From: Streptomyces sp. JB150
GTDB taxonomy: Bacteria; Actinomycetota; Actinomycetes; Streptomycetales; Streptomycetaceae
Assembly: GCF_011193355.1 (NCBI RefSeq)
Contig: NZ_CP049780.1
Location: 4,229,085-4,293,084, forward strand
Direction of reading: 5' to 3'
Length of the DNA: 64,000 bases
Positions within the stretch are counted from its first letter, which is position 1, and each line of letters opens with the position of its first letter. The translations under genes were made by a program, and so were the position numbers. Shown one piece after another: positions 1 through 11,211 of this stretch. The notes below the pieces were generated by a model, which searched no databases, was not told the DNA's origin, and saw only the letters and a program-made list of their open reading frames with translations.

Positions 1-725
1 TCTTCGCGCCGTCCGTGGAGGAGATGTACCCGGACGGCAGGCCCGAGATCACCCTCCGCGCGGGAGCCATGGGCGAACGCCTGGAGGGCGCCTCCCGCCC
101 CGGCCACTTCGACGGCATGCTCACCGTCGTCGCCAAACTGCTCCACCTCACCCGCCCCGACGTCGCCTTCTTCGGGCAGAAGGACGCCCAGCAGCTCGCC
201 CTGATCCGCCGCATGGTGCGGGACCTGAACTTCCCCGTCGAGATCGTCGGCGTGCCGACCGTCCGCGAGGAGGACGGCCTGGCCCTGTCCAGCCGCAACC
301 GCTACCTCTCCCCGCAGGAACGCCGTACCGCCCTCGCGCTGTCCCGCGCGCTGTTCGCCGCGCAGGACCGCCACGCGGCCCTGGAGGCGCTGCGCGCCCG
401 AGCCCGGGAAGTGCCCTCCACGCGCGCGCGTGCCGAGGCGCTGAGCGCGATAGGGGAGTCCCGCGCGGCCGCCGACGCGCACGCCGTCGCCGAGGCCGCC
501 CCCGGCGGGCCCGCCGAGGTCCGCGCGGCGGCCCGGCTGGTCCTCGACGAGGCCGCCCGCCTCGACCCGCCGCTCGTCCTCGACTACCTGGCCCTGGTCG
601 ACCCGTCCGACTTCTCGGAGGTCCCCGACGACTACACCGGCGAGGCCGTCCTCGCCGTCGCGGCCAAGGTCGGCACGACCCGGCTGATCGACAACATCAC
701 CCTCACCTTCGGAGCCGCCTCGTGA
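1..725 (+). CDS. panC: Pantoate--beta-alanine ligase, 5' end outside window
   Basis: Makes pantothenate from pantoate, beta-alanine and ATP in the cytoplasm, a step of the coenzyme A pathway. The window opens inside the gene: the frame is already open at base 3 and reads [12 protein letters not shown]. Family motifs follow: [31 protein letters not shown], and [15 protein letters not shown] in the substrate-binding region. About 60 residues between bases 400 and 550 are Ala/Arg-rich and look like a loosely conserved segment of the C-terminal lid. The stop codon shares GTGA with the start of nadB, so the two are probably translationally coupled. Identity is secure; the N-terminal nucleotide-binding HIGH motif lies outside the window. 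Confidence 0.95.
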   Translation, partial: FAPSVEEMYPDGRPEITLRAGAMGERLEGASRPGHFDGMLTVVAKLLHLTRPDVAFFGQKDAQQLALIRRMVRDLNFPVEIVGVPTVREEDGLALSSRNRYLSPQERRTALALSRALFAAQDRHAALEALRARAREVPSTRARAEALSAIGESRAAADAHAVAEAAPGGPAEVRAAARLVLDEAARLDPPLVLDYLALVDPSDFSEVPDDYTGEAVLAVAAKVGTTRLIDNITLTFGAAS

Positions 726-2452
726 CCAGCACAGGCATACGACTGCACGCGCCCGCCCCCGGCTGGCACATCGACGCGGACGTGGTCGTCGTCGGCTCCG
801 GCGTGGCCGGCCTGACCGCGGCCCTGCGCTGCGAGGCCGCCGGCCTGGACACCGTCGTCGTCACCAAGGCCCGCCTCGACGACGGCTCCACCCGCTGGGC
901 CCAGGGCGGCATCGCCGCCGCCCTCGGCGAGGGCGACAGCCCCGAACAGCACCTGGACGACACCCTGGTCGCGGGCGCGGGCCTGTGCGACGAGCAGGCG
1001 GTGCGGATCCTCGTCACCGAGGGCCCCGACGCCGTACGCCGGCTCATCCGGACCGGCGCCCAGTTCGACGAGTCGGCGGAAGGCGGCCTCGCGCTCACCC
1101 GCGAGGGCGGCCACCACCGCCGCCGTATCGCCCACGCGGGCGGCGACGCGACCGGCGCGGAGATCTCCCGCGCCCTCGTGGAGGCCGTCCGCGCGCGCGG
1201 GATGCGCACCGTCGAGAACGCCCTCGTCCTGGACCTCCTCACGGACGCGGACGGCCGTACCGCGGGCGTGACCCTGCACGTCATGGGGGAGGGCCAGCAC
1301 GACGGCGTCGGCGCCGTCCACGCCCCCGCGGTGGTCCTCGCCACCGGCGGCATGGGCCAGGTCTTCTCCGCCACCACCAACCCCTCGGTGTCCACCGGCG
1401 ACGGCGTCGCCCTCGCCCTGCGCGCGGGCGCCGAGGTCAGCGACCTGGAGTTCGTCCAGTTCCACCCGACCGTGCTGTTCCTCGGCCCCGAGGCCGAGGG
1501 CCAGCAGCCCCTGGTCTCCGAGGCGGTCCGCGGCGAGGGCGCCCACCTCGTCGACGCCGACGGGGTGCGCTTCATGGCCGGGCAGCACGAACTGGGCGAA
1601 CTCGCCCCGCGCGACATCGTCGCCAAGGGCATCATGCGCCGCATGCAGGAGCAGGACGCCGAGCACATGTTCCTCGACGCCCGCCACTTCGGCGCCGAGA
1701 TGTGGGAGCAGCGCTTCCCGACGATCCTCGCCGCCTGCCGCGCCCACGGCATCGACCCGGTCCACGAGCCCATCCCGGTCGCCCCGGCCGCCCACTACGC
1801 CTCCGGCGGCGTCCGCACCGACTCCCACGGCCGGACGACCGTCCCCGGCCTGTACGCGTGCGGCGAGGTCGCCTGCACCGGCGTCCACGGCGCCAACCGC
1901 CTCGCCTCCAACAGCCTCCTGGAGGGCCTGGTCTACGCCGAGCGCATCGCCGCCGACATCGCCGCGGCCCACGCCGAAAGCGGCCTCCACGCGCGTGTGC
2001 CCGAACCGGTCCCGTACCCCGAGGTCCCCGCCCACCCCCTGCAGCCCGCCGAGGCCCGCTTCACCATCCAGCGGATCATGACCGAGGGCGCGGGCGTCCT
2101 GCGCTCCGCCGCCTCCCTCGCCAAGGCCGCCGACCGCCTCCAGCGGCTGCACACCGAGGCCCGCGACGCCCTCACCGAGAACGGCAAGACCGCCGAGCCC
2201 GGCGTCGACACCTGGGAGGCCACCAACCTCCTGTGTGTGGCCCGCGTCCTGGTCGCCGCCGCCCTGCTGCGCGAGGAGACCCGCGGCTGCCACTGGCGCG
2301 AGGACCACGCCGACCGCGACGACACCGCGTGGCGCCGCCACATCGTCGTACGGCTCAATCCCGACCGCAGTCTCGCCGTGCACACCACCGACACCGCAGA
2401 CTTCCCCCCGACCCGGCCGAACCCGTCGGCGCACCGTCCCCAGGAGCAGTGA
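722..2452 (+). CDS. nadB: L-aspartate oxidase
   Basis: Flavoenzyme that oxidises L-aspartate to iminoaspartate, the first step of de novo NAD synthesis. The 576-residue product starts at a GTG overlapping the panC stop. The FAD-binding glycine motif [15 protein letters not shown] lies at about residue 21, [16 protein letters not shown] follows at about residue 58, and the succinate dehydrogenase-like signature [16 protein letters not shown] lies near residue 388. The C-terminal helical domain is present, so the protein looks full length. It sits directly before nadC. The quinolinate synthase partner nadA is not in the window. Confidence 0.96.
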   Translation: MTSTGIRLHAPAPGWHIDADVVVVGSGVAGLTAALRCEAAGLDTVVVTKARLDDGSTRWAQGGIAAALGEGDSPEQHLDDTLVAGAGLCDEQAVRILVTEGPDAVRRLIRTGAQFDESAEGGLALTREGGHHRRRIAHAGGDATGAEISRALVEAVRARGMRTVENALVLDLLTDADGRTAGVTLHVMGEGQHDGVGAVHAPAVVLATGGMGQVFSATTNPSVSTGDGVALALRAGAEVSDLEFVQFHPTVLFLGPEAEGQQPLVSEAVRGEGAHLVDADGVRFMAGQHELGELAPRDIVAKGIMRRMQEQDAEHMFLDARHFGAEMWEQRFPTILAACRAHGIDPVHEPIPVAPAAHYASGGVRTDSHGRTTVPGLYACGEVACTGVHGANRLASNSLLEGLVYAERIAADIAAAHAESGLHARVPEPVPYPEVPAHPLQPAEARFTIQRIMTEGAGVLRSAASLAKAADRLQRLHTEARDALTENGKTAEPGVDTWEATNLLCVARVLVAAALLREETRGCHWREDHADRDDTAWRRHIVVRLNPDRSLAVHTTDTADFPPTRPNPSAHRPQEQ

Positions 2453-2457
2453 GACCA

Positions 2458-3432
2458 GTGAGCACCCCCGACCTTCCCCTCGCCGACGACGGCGGCTGCG
2501 GCGACGGCTGCGCCTGCGGCGCGGACACCGAGGAATACCTCGAGTGCGGCCTCGACCCGGCGCTCGCCGAACTCCTCGCCGACGCCGGCCTCGACCCCGT
2601 CGAGGTCGAGGACATCGCCAACGTGGCCGTCCAGGAGGACCTGGCGGGCGGCGTCGACGTGACGACGGTCGCCACCATCCCCGAGGACGCCGTCGCCACC
2701 GCCGACTTCGTCGCCCGCGAGGCCGGCGTGGTCGCCGGCCTCCACATCGCCGAGGCCGTGATCTCCATCGTCTGCGAGGACGAGTTCGAGGTGGAACGCC
2801 TCGCGGCGGACGGCGACCGCGTGGAGGCGGGCCAGAGGCTGCTCTCCGTCACCACCCGCACCCGCGACCTGCTCACCGCCGAGCGCAGCGCCCTCAACCT
2901 CCTGTGCCGCCTCTCCGGCATCGCCACCGCCACGCGCGCGTGGGCGGACGTCCTGGAGGGTACGAAGGCACGCGTGCGTGACACCCGCAAAACCACCCCC
3001 GGCCTCCGCTCGCTGGAGAAGTACGCGGTCCGCTGCGGCGGCGGCGTCAACCACCGCATGTCGCTCTCCGACGCGGCCCTCGTCAAGGACAACCACGTGC
3101 TGGCCGCGGGCGGCGTCGCCCAGGCCTTCAAGGCCGTCCGCGAACGCTTCCCCGACCTCCCCATCGAGGTCGAGGTCGACACCCTGCACCAGCTGCGCGA
3201 GGTCGTCGACGCCGGCGCCGACCTGATCCTGCTGGACAACTTCACCCCCGGCGAGTGCGAGGAGGCGGTGGCCATCGTCCACGGCCGCGCCGCCCTGGAG
3301 GCCTCCGGCCGCCTCACCCTGGACAACGCCAGGGCGTACGCGGACACGGGCGTCGACTACCTCGCCGTGGGCGCCCTCACCCACTCCTCGCCGATCCTCG
3401 ACATCGGCCTGGACCTGCGAGCGGCGGAGTAG
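2458..3432 (+). CDS. nadC: Nicotinate-nucleotide pyrophosphorylase (carboxylating)
   Basis: Quinolinate phosphoribosyltransferase: converts quinolinate and PRPP to nicotinate mononucleotide and CO2. I chose GTG at 2458, preceded by AGGAG at 2442-2446 and five bases after the nadB stop; the open frame runs further upstream but only inside nadB. The 324-residue product has the family motifs NLLCRLSGIATATR, DTRKTTPGLR near residue 175 and KDNH. Oddity: the first ~30 residues contain a Cys-rich segment, CGDGCACG plus a later Cys, which is not part of the catalytic fold and could bind metal. It forms an operon with nadB and probably coaX. Confidence 0.95.
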   Translation: MSTPDLPLADDGGCGDGCACGADTEEYLECGLDPALAELLADAGLDPVEVEDIANVAVQEDLAGGVDVTTVATIPEDAVATADFVAREAGVVAGLHIAEAVISIVCEDEFEVERLAADGDRVEAGQRLLSVTTRTRDLLTAERSALNLLCRLSGIATATRAWADVLEGTKARVRDTRKTTPGLRSLEKYAVRCGGGVNHRMSLSDAALVKDNHVLAAGGVAQAFKAVRERFPDLPIEVEVDTLHQLREVVDAGADLILLDNFTPGECEEAVAIVHGRAALEASGRLTLDNARAYADTGVDYLAVGALTHSSPILDIGLDLRAAE

Positions 3433-3441
3433 GAGACGGGG

Positions 3442-4239
3442 ATGCTGCTGACGATCGACGTAGGCAACACGCACACCGTCCTCGGTCTGTTCGACGGTGA
3501 GGACATCGTCGAACACTGGCGCATCTCCACCGACGCCCGCCGCACCGCCGACGAGATGGCGGTGCTCCTCCAGGGCCTGATGGGCATGCACCCCCTGCTC
3601 GGCGACGAACTGGGCGACGGCATCGACGGCATCGCCATCTGCGCCACGGTCCCCTCCGTCCTGCACGAACTGCGCGAGGTCACCCGCCGCTACTACGGCG
3701 ACGTCCCCGCCGTCCTCGTCGAACCGGGCGTGAAGACGGGCGTCCCGATCCTCACGGACAACCCCAAGGAGGTCGGCGCCGACCGAATCATCAACGCGGT
3801 CGCCGCCGTCGAGCTCTACGGCGGCCCCGCGATCGTCGTCGACTTCGGCACGGCCACGACCTTCGACGCGGTCTCCGCGCGCGGGGAGTACGTCGGCGGC
3901 GTCATCGCCCCCGGCATCGAGATCTCCGTCGAGGCCCTGGGCGTCAAGGGCGCCCAGCTCCGCAAGATCGAGGTCGCCCGCCCCCGCAGCGTGATCGGCA
4001 AGAACACCGTCGAGGCCATGCAGGCGGGCATCGTCTACGGCTTCGCCGGCCAGGTCGACGGCGTCGTCAACCGCATGGCCCGCGAACTCGCCGACGACCC
4101 CGACGACGTCACCGTCATCGCCACGGGCGGCCTCGCCCCCATGGTCCTCGGCGAATCCTCGGTCATCGACGAGCACGAACCCTGGCTCACCTTGATCGGC
4201 CTGAGGATGGTCTACGAGCGCAACGTCTCCCGCTTGTAG
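3442..4239 (+). CDS. coaX: Type III pantothenate kinase
   Basis: Phosphorylates pantothenate, committing it to coenzyme A. It has the type III ASKHA-fold motifs: DVGNTHTVLGLFDGE at residue 5 (phosphate 1 loop), GADRIINAVAAVELYGG in the middle, DFGTATTFDAVS (phosphate 2), and APGIEIS. The 265 residues fit the family. ATG follows nadC by 9 bases, with GGAGACGGGG as ribosome-binding site. Together with panC it places pantothenate synthesis and activation next to NAD synthesis. A strong inverted repeat follows at 4264-4297. Confidence 0.96.
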   Translation: MLLTIDVGNTHTVLGLFDGEDIVEHWRISTDARRTADEMAVLLQGLMGMHPLLGDELGDGIDGIAICATVPSVLHELREVTRRYYGDVPAVLVEPGVKTGVPILTDNPKEVGADRIINAVAAVELYGGPAIVVDFGTATTFDAVSARGEYVGGVIAPGIEISVEALGVKGAQLRKIEVARPRSVIGKNTVEAMQAGIVYGFAGQVDGVVNRMARELADDPDDVTVIATGGLAPMVLGESSVIDEHEPWLTLIGLRMVYERNVSRL

Positions 4240-4263
4240 TCGCGCCCACGACGGCACAGCCGA

Positions 4264-4297
4264 CCGCCGGCGGCCACCGAAGGCCGGCCGCCGGCGG
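4264..4297 (+). terminator. Hairpin terminator after the panC-nadB-nadC-coaX operon
   Basis: Perfect 12-bp arms at 4264-4275 and 4286-4297 (CCGCCGGCGGCC and its complement) with a 10-nt loop, 25 bases after the coaX stop. There is no T run, as is common in this GC range. The rest of the 344-bp gap up to 4583 is C-rich and shows no gene; its last bases hold the presumed promoter of the next gene (TATCGT at 4571-4576). Confidence 0.6.
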
Positions 4298-4583
4298 AAG
4301 GGGCCGTGCCGGGGGCCGCCCGCAGCGTCCGGGCGTCCGACACCGCGCACCTCACCAGGCACGGCCCCGCCCGGACCCAGGACGGCCACCCCCCGGCGCG
4401 GCCCGCCCCGCAACGCACCCCAGGCGCCACACCCCCCACCCACCCGCGCAGGCCGCCGCAGGCACGCACCCTCGGACGGACGCCCGCAGGCCCCGCCCCC
4501 GCATGCCCCCGCATAGGGTGGCTCCCACGCCACACCGAAGCAGCCGTGCGAAGTTTGTCTGATTAGCGCGTATCGTCGCCGTC

Positions 4584-5294
4584 ATGCCCACGCCCTACGG
4601 ATCCCGCGGCGGCATGGCGTTCGGTGTGGAGGAGCTGCGTGTGCTCCGCCGCGCCCTCGCCCTCGCCCTCCACCCCGGCCAGGCCTCCCCCGAGGACGTC
4701 CAGGACTGCCTGCGCCTCGCCGACTCGCTCGACGAGGCGATGCGCGAAGGCGCCCGCCTGCGGGCCTTCCTCGTGGCCGACCTGGCCCGCTACCGCGCCG
4801 CCCTCCCCGGCACCGCGGCCGGCTACCTCACCCTCCTGGAGGAAGCCCTCGGCGCCGGCCACCGCCCCACCCCCGACGACCTCGCCGCCCTGCGCGCCCT
4901 GCGCGGCAACCCCGTCGCCGCCGCGCTCCTCGGCCGCTGCCAGACCCTCGCCGAGCAGGACGTACGCGCCCGCCTGGCCCGTCGCACCGCCACCGCCGAC
5001 ACCTCGGGGCAGACCCGTCCGAACCCCCTCCTCCCGGCGTCCCGCACCCGCCTCCTCGCCCTCCCCGGCGGCCGCTGCGCCGACGAGGCGGCCGCCGACC
5101 GCCCCGCCCGGGAACCCGAGCGGGAACCGGCGCAGAAACCGGCCTCACCGGCCCCCGCCCCCGGCGCGCCCGGGCAGCCGGCCCGCCGCCCGGTCCCCAC
5201 CCCCGGCGAGGTCTTCCCCCGCCGCAAGCCGCCACAGCCCCCGGCGGACCCCGAGAACCCGGCGAACCCGCCGCGGCAGCTCGCCGTCGGCTGA
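4584..5294 (+). CDS. Conserved hypothetical protein, helical N-half and Pro-rich C-half
   Basis: 236 residues, function unknown. Residues 1-130 look helical and soluble (EELRVLRRALALALHPG, followed by Leu-rich amphipathic stretches); residues 140-230 are Pro/Ala/Arg-rich and probably disordered. I see no signal peptide, membrane segment or catalytic motif. The ATG has no Shine-Dalgarno, but TATCGT ends 7 nt before it, which fits leaderless transcription. Codon use is typical for the window, so I regard it as a real gene kept in this neighbourhood. It is probably not cotranscribed with coaX, from which a hairpin separates it. Confidence 0.7.
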   Translation: MPTPYGSRGGMAFGVEELRVLRRALALALHPGQASPEDVQDCLRLADSLDEAMREGARLRAFLVADLARYRAALPGTAAGYLTLLEEALGAGHRPTPDDLAALRALRGNPVAAALLGRCQTLAEQDVRARLARRTATADTSGQTRPNPLLPASRTRLLALPGGRCADEAAADRPAREPEREPAQKPASPAPAPGAPGQPARRPVPTPGEVFPRRKPPQPPADPENPANPPRQLAVG

Positions 5295-5346
5295 CACCGG
5301 CCGCCCCCCGCCCCGGGCGCCCCGCACGCGCGACTACCCTGGAGCC

Positions 5347-5538
5347 ATGGACTACGTCTCCGCGCTCCTGCCGCCGGTCGTCATGGCCGTCTTCTTCATC
5401 AGCGTGATCCGGGTGATCGTGAAGTCCCAGGGCGGGGCCAACAAGGCCAAGGAGGACGCGGCCGTGGACGCCGCCCTCGCGCGCGCGGAGAACGCCCGCC
5501 CGTCCTCCCCGGCCACGTCCGGCCCCACGGACGCCTGA
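5347..5538 (+). CDS. Small single-span membrane protein (63 aa)
   Basis: Starts MDYVSALLPPVVMAVFFI and has one hydrophobic segment at residues 5-27, followed by a charged tail rich in Lys, Ala, Asp and Glu. It is probably anchored in the membrane with a short cytoplasmic tail. No Shine-Dalgarno is visible; TACCCT at 5335-5340 lies 6 nt before ATG, suggesting a leaderless message. A hairpin with a T run ends the unit at 5566-5594. Function unknown. Confidence 0.7.
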   Translation: MDYVSALLPPVVMAVFFISVIRVIVKSQGGANKAKEDAAVDAALARAENARPSSPATSGPTDA

Positions 5539-5565
5539 CCACCCGCACCCGGCCACCCCACCCCC

Positions 5566-5594
5566 ACGCCCGCGCCGCCGCGGGCGTCCTTTTT
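5566..5594 (+). terminator. Rho-independent terminator
   Basis: 9-bp GC stem (arms 5566-5574 and 5579-5587, ACGCCCGCG and complement), 4-nt loop, then CCTTTTTG. It separates the small membrane protein gene from the BlaI-type regulator. Confidence 0.75.
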
Positions 5595-5662
5595 GCTCCC
5601 GTTTGCAGTTAAAGGGCCCGTCCGGCACGCCATAACCCGGATCTCCTACTATTGTTCAAGCT

Positions 5663-6142
5663 GTGCCTCGCCCATTGGGAGAACTCGAAGACGCGGTCAT
5701 GACGCGGGTGTGGAAGTGGAACCGCCCGGTGACCGTTCGAGAAGTCCTGGAAGACCTCCAGCGGGAACGGACCATCGCCTACACCACGGTGATGACCGTT
5801 TTGGACAATCTCCATCAGAAGGGCTGGGTCCGCCGCGAGGCGGAAGGCCGCGCCTATCGATATGAGGCGGTCTCCACGCGCGCCGCCTACGCGGCGGCCC
5901 TGATGAACGACGCCTGGTCGCAGAGCGACAACCCCGCCGCCGCGCTCGTCGCCTTCTTCGGCATGATGAGCGACGAACAGCGCATGGCCCTCCGCGACGC
6001 CGTACGCATCGTCCAGGGCCCGGAAACAACGGAACCGGAACCGGAACCCGCACCGGAACGGGAACGCGCGCCGGAACGGCGAGCAGCCCCGCAACCCCCG
6101 GCCGAGAACCCCGCCTCGGCGCCGGAGCGCGACGGACGATAG
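5663..6142 (+). CDS. BlaI/MecI/CopY-family transcriptional regulator
   Basis: 159 residues, of which the first ~75 form the Penicillinase_R winged helix: LGELEDAVMTRVWKW, VTVREVLEDLQ, TIAYTTVMTVLDNLHQKGW and a wing RREAEGRAYRYEA. Residues 80-125 are the helical dimerisation part and the last ~30 a Glu/Pro-rich tail. Family members repress beta-lactamase, copper or respiratory genes and are often inactivated by a BlaR-type protease or a metal; no such partner is adjacent. The GTG start lacks a Shine-Dalgarno sequence. The target genes cannot be read from the window. Confidence 0.88.
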   Translation: MPRPLGELEDAVMTRVWKWNRPVTVREVLEDLQRERTIAYTTVMTVLDNLHQKGWVRREAEGRAYRYEAVSTRAAYAAALMNDAWSQSDNPAAALVAFFGMMSDEQRMALRDAVRIVQGPETTEPEPEPAPERERAPERRAAPQPPAENPASAPERDGR

Positions 6143-6151
6143 CGTCCGCAC

Positions 6152-6760
6152 ATGTCAGCAGAGAGGCCCTCCGCCGAGAACGGCACCGAGAACGGCACCG
6201 AGAACGGCGCCGAGAACCCCGCCGGGAACCTCCGGGAGAACCCCGAAGCCACCGCTAAAGCCATCACCGTCCGCCGGGCCCGTACCAGCGATGTCCCCGC
6301 CGTCCGCCGACTCCTTGACGCGTACGTCCGGCACGGCATCCTGCTCGACAAAGCGATGGTGACGCTTTACGAGGACATCCAGGAGTTCTGGGTCGCGGAA
6401 CGGGACGACAACGCCGAGGTCGTCGGCTGTGGCGCACTGCACGTGATGTGGGAAGACCTCGCCGAAGTGCGCACTCTCGCCGTGAAGCCCGGCCTGAAGG
6501 GTGCCGGCGTCGGCCACCAGTTGCTGGAGAAGTTGCTTCAGACCGCCCGCTGGCTCGGCGTTCGCCGGGTATTCTGCCTCACCTTCGAAGTCGAGTTCTT
6601 CGGCCGGCACGGCTTCGTGGAGATCGGCGAGACGCCCGTCGACACCGATGTCTACGCGGAGCTGCTGCGTTCCTATGACGAGGGCGTCGCGGAGTTCCTG
6701 GGTCTCGAACGAGTGAAACCCAACACCTTGGGCAACAGCCGGATGCTTCTGCATCTGTGA
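6152..6760 (+). CDS. Amino-acid N-acetyltransferase, short ArgA-like GNAT
   Basis: GNAT fold over residues ~43-160: AITVRRARTSDVPAVRRLLDA, the acetyl-CoA loop VKPGLKGAGVGHQLLEKLL near residue 112, and FFGRHGFVEIGETP. This is the pattern of the short, kinase-domain-free N-acetylglutamate synthases known from actinobacteria (first step of arginine synthesis), so that role is likely but not proven. The first ~40 residues are a disordered extension with a repeated ENGTEN motif, encoded by a 12-base tandem repeat. ATG follows TAGCGT (6140-6145) by 6 nt, so the message may be leaderless. It lies 9 bases after the BlaI-type gene. Confidence 0.8.
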   Translation: MSAERPSAENGTENGTENGAENPAGNLRENPEATAKAITVRRARTSDVPAVRRLLDAYVRHGILLDKAMVTLYEDIQEFWVAERDDNAEVVGCGALHVMWEDLAEVRTLAVKPGLKGAGVGHQLLEKLLQTARWLGVRRVFCLTFEVEFFGRHGFVEIGETPVDTDVYAELLRSYDEGVAEFLGLERVKPNTLGNSRMLLHL

Positions 6761-6894
6761 TCGTCGCTATTCCGCCCCGGCGACCCCGCTGGGGTTCCCT
6801 ATGTCCGAAACGCGCACGTTTCCGGGGTGCGGCCGGGCTGCGGGCCTCTCCCGGGGGTTTGTGTTTTTCCGGCAAAAGCGGTTTGCTTTCCGAC

Positions 6895-6916
6895 GTACTG
6901 CAGTACTGCATATAAC
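6895..6916 (+). promoter_or_regulatory. lsr2 promoter with tandem palindromic 8-mer
   Basis: GTACTGCA occurs twice in tandem at 6895-6910, creating two overlapping 12-bp palindromes, and abuts TATAAC at 6911-6916, a good -10 hexamer. The surrounding 60 bases (6858-6916) are unusually A/T-rich for this genome. It could be an operator, or an AT-rich site through which Lsr2 controls itself; the first is read from symmetry, the second from the known binding preference of Lsr2. Confidence 0.5.
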
Positions 6917-6982
6917 AGGGGGCGGCGAAACGGCGGACGCCGCGGACCCCAGGTCCTCACGTTATCGATGAAAGGAAATCCG

Positions 6983-7315
6983 GTGGCACAGAAGGTTCAG
7001 GTCCTTCTTGTCGACGACCTCGACGGCGGCGAGGCTGACGAGACGGTGACGTTCGCGCTGGACGGTAAGACGTACGAGATCGATCTCACGACCGCCAATG
7101 CGGACAAGCTTCGCAGCCTTCTCGAGCCCTATGTGAAGAGCGGTCGTCGTACCGGAGGTCGCTCCAGCGGACGCGGAAAGGCGCGGTCGGCCTCGACCGG
7201 CAGCCAGGACACCGCCGCGATCCGCGCCTGGGCCAAGGAGAACGGTTACGAGGTCAACGACCGCGGCCGTGTTCCGGCGTCCATTCGCGAGGCCTACGAG
7301 AAGGCCAACGGCTGA
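6983..7315 (+). CDS. lsr2: Lsr2 nucleoid-associated protein
   Basis: Binds and bridges AT-rich DNA and silences horizontally acquired genes, the actinobacterial counterpart of H-NS. I chose GTG at 6983, preceded by AAAGGAAAT, giving 110 residues, the usual size; an upstream in-frame ATG at 6968 would add five. The N-terminal dimerisation part reads MAQKVQVLLVDDLDGGEADE, and the C-terminal DNA-binding domain has AIRAWAKENGYEVNDRGRVP with the RGR minor-groove clamp. The linker is Gly/Arg/Ser-rich. Its 3' end overlaps the end of the opposite-strand gene by 22 bases. Confidence 0.96.
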   Translation: MAQKVQVLLVDDLDGGEADETVTFALDGKTYEIDLTTANADKLRSLLEPYVKSGRRTGGRSSGRGKARSASTGSQDTAAIRAWAKENGYEVNDRGRVPASIREAYEKANG

Positions 7316-8166
7316 GCACTGCCGCGCCGCAGCCGGATCCGGTGGCAGTGCGTCGCCACCGTGTCCACGACGCGGACGAGATCGGGGGCGTCACCACCGC
7401 CCCCCAGGGCCGACAGCGTCGGCAGCGAGGCCCCGGCCTCGCACCCCGGACAGGGGGGCCGCACCCACACGGCGGCCCCCTGCACACGCGGGCCGGGGTG
7501 GGAGAAGCCCTGCCCCCGCCCGCCGTACGGCCCCGGCTCGCGCCCCGCACCCGCGCCCGGGGGAACCGGCGGCTTCCCCTCCGCCCACGGTGAGGTGACC
7601 GGCGGTTCACCCGCCGCCCCCCGCGCGGGGCACCGCGCCCCCAATCCCCGCGCCGGCTCCGGAGCCGCCATGACCCCGCCCTCGCCGAGGGCCGCCAGGT
7701 CCAGGTCCAGCGAGCCCCACTCCAGCCAGTCGAGCAGCCCCGGCAGCTCCTCGGCGCTGCCGGGGGCCACCAGCAGCCGCATCCGGTCGCCCTCCACGGC
7801 GACGGGGGAGCAGGGCGCCAGGTGCCGCAGGGCGTGAACGCCCGCGGCCGCCGGGACGTCCAGGACGTCGAAGCGCGCCCCGACCTCCAGCCATACCGGC
7901 GCACTCGGATGCGCCCCGGCTCCGGGCACCGTCGCCCAGCCCAGCCCGTTCTCGTACCAGTCCCGCCAGTCCCGCCAGCCCTCCCAGTCCTCCCAGTCCC
8001 GGCCGTCCTGCCAGTTCCGCCCGTCCCGAACCGGGGCGCTCGCACCGAGCGGCCGGCGGGGGAACGGGACCGTCGGGGAAGTGCCGGATGGGCCGGGAGT
8101 GCCCGGAGTGACCCAAGGGTCCGGAGAGCCGGATGGGGGCATCGACTGCGGGGCGGCGCCAACCAT
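7294..8166 (-). CDS. Primase/polymerase N-terminal-like hypothetical protein
   Basis: About 290 residues if read from ATG 8166; the frame is open to 8613 but that part crosses the clpC promoter and looks non-coding. GLGWATVPGAG, WLEVGARFDVLDVPAAAG and PGLLDWLEWGSLDLDLAALG resemble streptomycete proteins called bifunctional DNA primase/polymerase N-terminal-like, but I do not see the three catalytic acidic residues of an active Prim-Pol, so activity is doubtful. Near the N-terminus a W-x-D triplet repeat (EDWEGWRDWRDW) is encoded by 9-bp tandem repeats. The C-terminus has paired Cys (RPPCPGC) suggestive of metal binding. It converges on lsr2. Start uncertain; no clear Shine-Dalgarno. Confidence 0.6.
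   Translation of the reverse strand: MVGAAPQSMPPSGSPDPWVTPGTPGPSGTSPTVPFPRRPLGASAPVRDGRNWQDGRDWEDWEGWRDWRDWYENGLGWATVPGAGAHPSAPVWLEVGARFDVLDVPAAAGVHALRHLAPCSPVAVEGDRMRLLVAPGSAEELPGLLDWLEWGSLDLDLAALGEGGVMAAPEPARGLGARCPARGAAGEPPVTSPWAEGKPPVPPGAGAGREPGPYGGRGQGFSHPGPRVQGAAVWVRPPCPGCEAGASLPTLSALGGGGDAPDLVRVVDTVATHCHRIRLRRGSAQPLAFS
7961..8023. repeat. 9-bp tandem repeat inside the minus-strand gene
   Basis: Seven degenerate 9-bp units (first two TCCCGCCAG) that encode the W-x-D triplet repeat on the minus strand. The unit length keeps the frame. Confidence 0.75.
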
Positions 8167-8378
8167 GCCAAGTGCAACCGCCGAAAGACCCTGCGGGTTA
8201 CGCTGGGTGCCCCGACGGGTGCGGAGAGTGGCGCAACGGGGGGCGTGCGGGGGGGCGGGGAGGCGCAAGGTTGTTCGCCCGTAGCGGAGGGAAAGGGCGC
8301 GCGCGGCATGGACTGTCAGTGCCGGCGGGTAAGACATCCCTAGTGGGAGGGGGCGACACGCAGGCGAGGGCGTCTCAC

Positions 8379-8395
8379 GTTCGCCATCGGCGTAC
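8379..8395 (+). promoter_or_regulatory. ClgR-type operator upstream of clpC
   Basis: GTTCGCCATCGGCGTAC matches the ClgR operator pattern GTTCGC-N5-GCG and is nearly palindromic. It lies 200 bases before the clpC start. ClgR is the known activator of clp and lon protease genes in Streptomyces, so the site fits. The rest of the 8167-8596 gap has no convincing gene; the clpC Shine-Dalgarno is GAGGAG at 8582-8587. Confidence 0.75.
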
Positions 8396-8596
8396 TGATG
8401 GTGAGGGTATCTGCCTGGCCTGCGGGAACATCGTCTCGCACCATCGGGTTGGAGCAGATGTCGGCGTTCGGGGTCAGGAGGCCAAGGACGGTGTCGGCAG
8501 TTGGAATGAGCGGTCCCCGCTCGCGGGACTAAGCTGCGGAAGGACAGGGAGGGGAAGTTCCCCTTACTGCCTGACCGCTCTGAGGAGCGATTAACG

Positions 8597-11119
<2,523 letters not shown>

Positions 11120-11157
11120 GCAGGTCTCAGCCCCGCGGCTGAGCCTCACGGCAGAGG

Positions 11158-11191
11158 AAAGGGCCGGTGCCCGGACGGGCACCGGCCCTTT
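11158..11191. terminator. Bidirectional hairpin terminator between clpC and the phosphatase gene
   Basis: 15-bp stem with A-rich left end and T-rich right end (arms from 11158 and to 11191) around a GGAC loop, placed between two convergent genes. Confidence 0.85.
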
Positions 11192-11211
11192 CGCGTGCCT
11201 GGACAGCGGAG

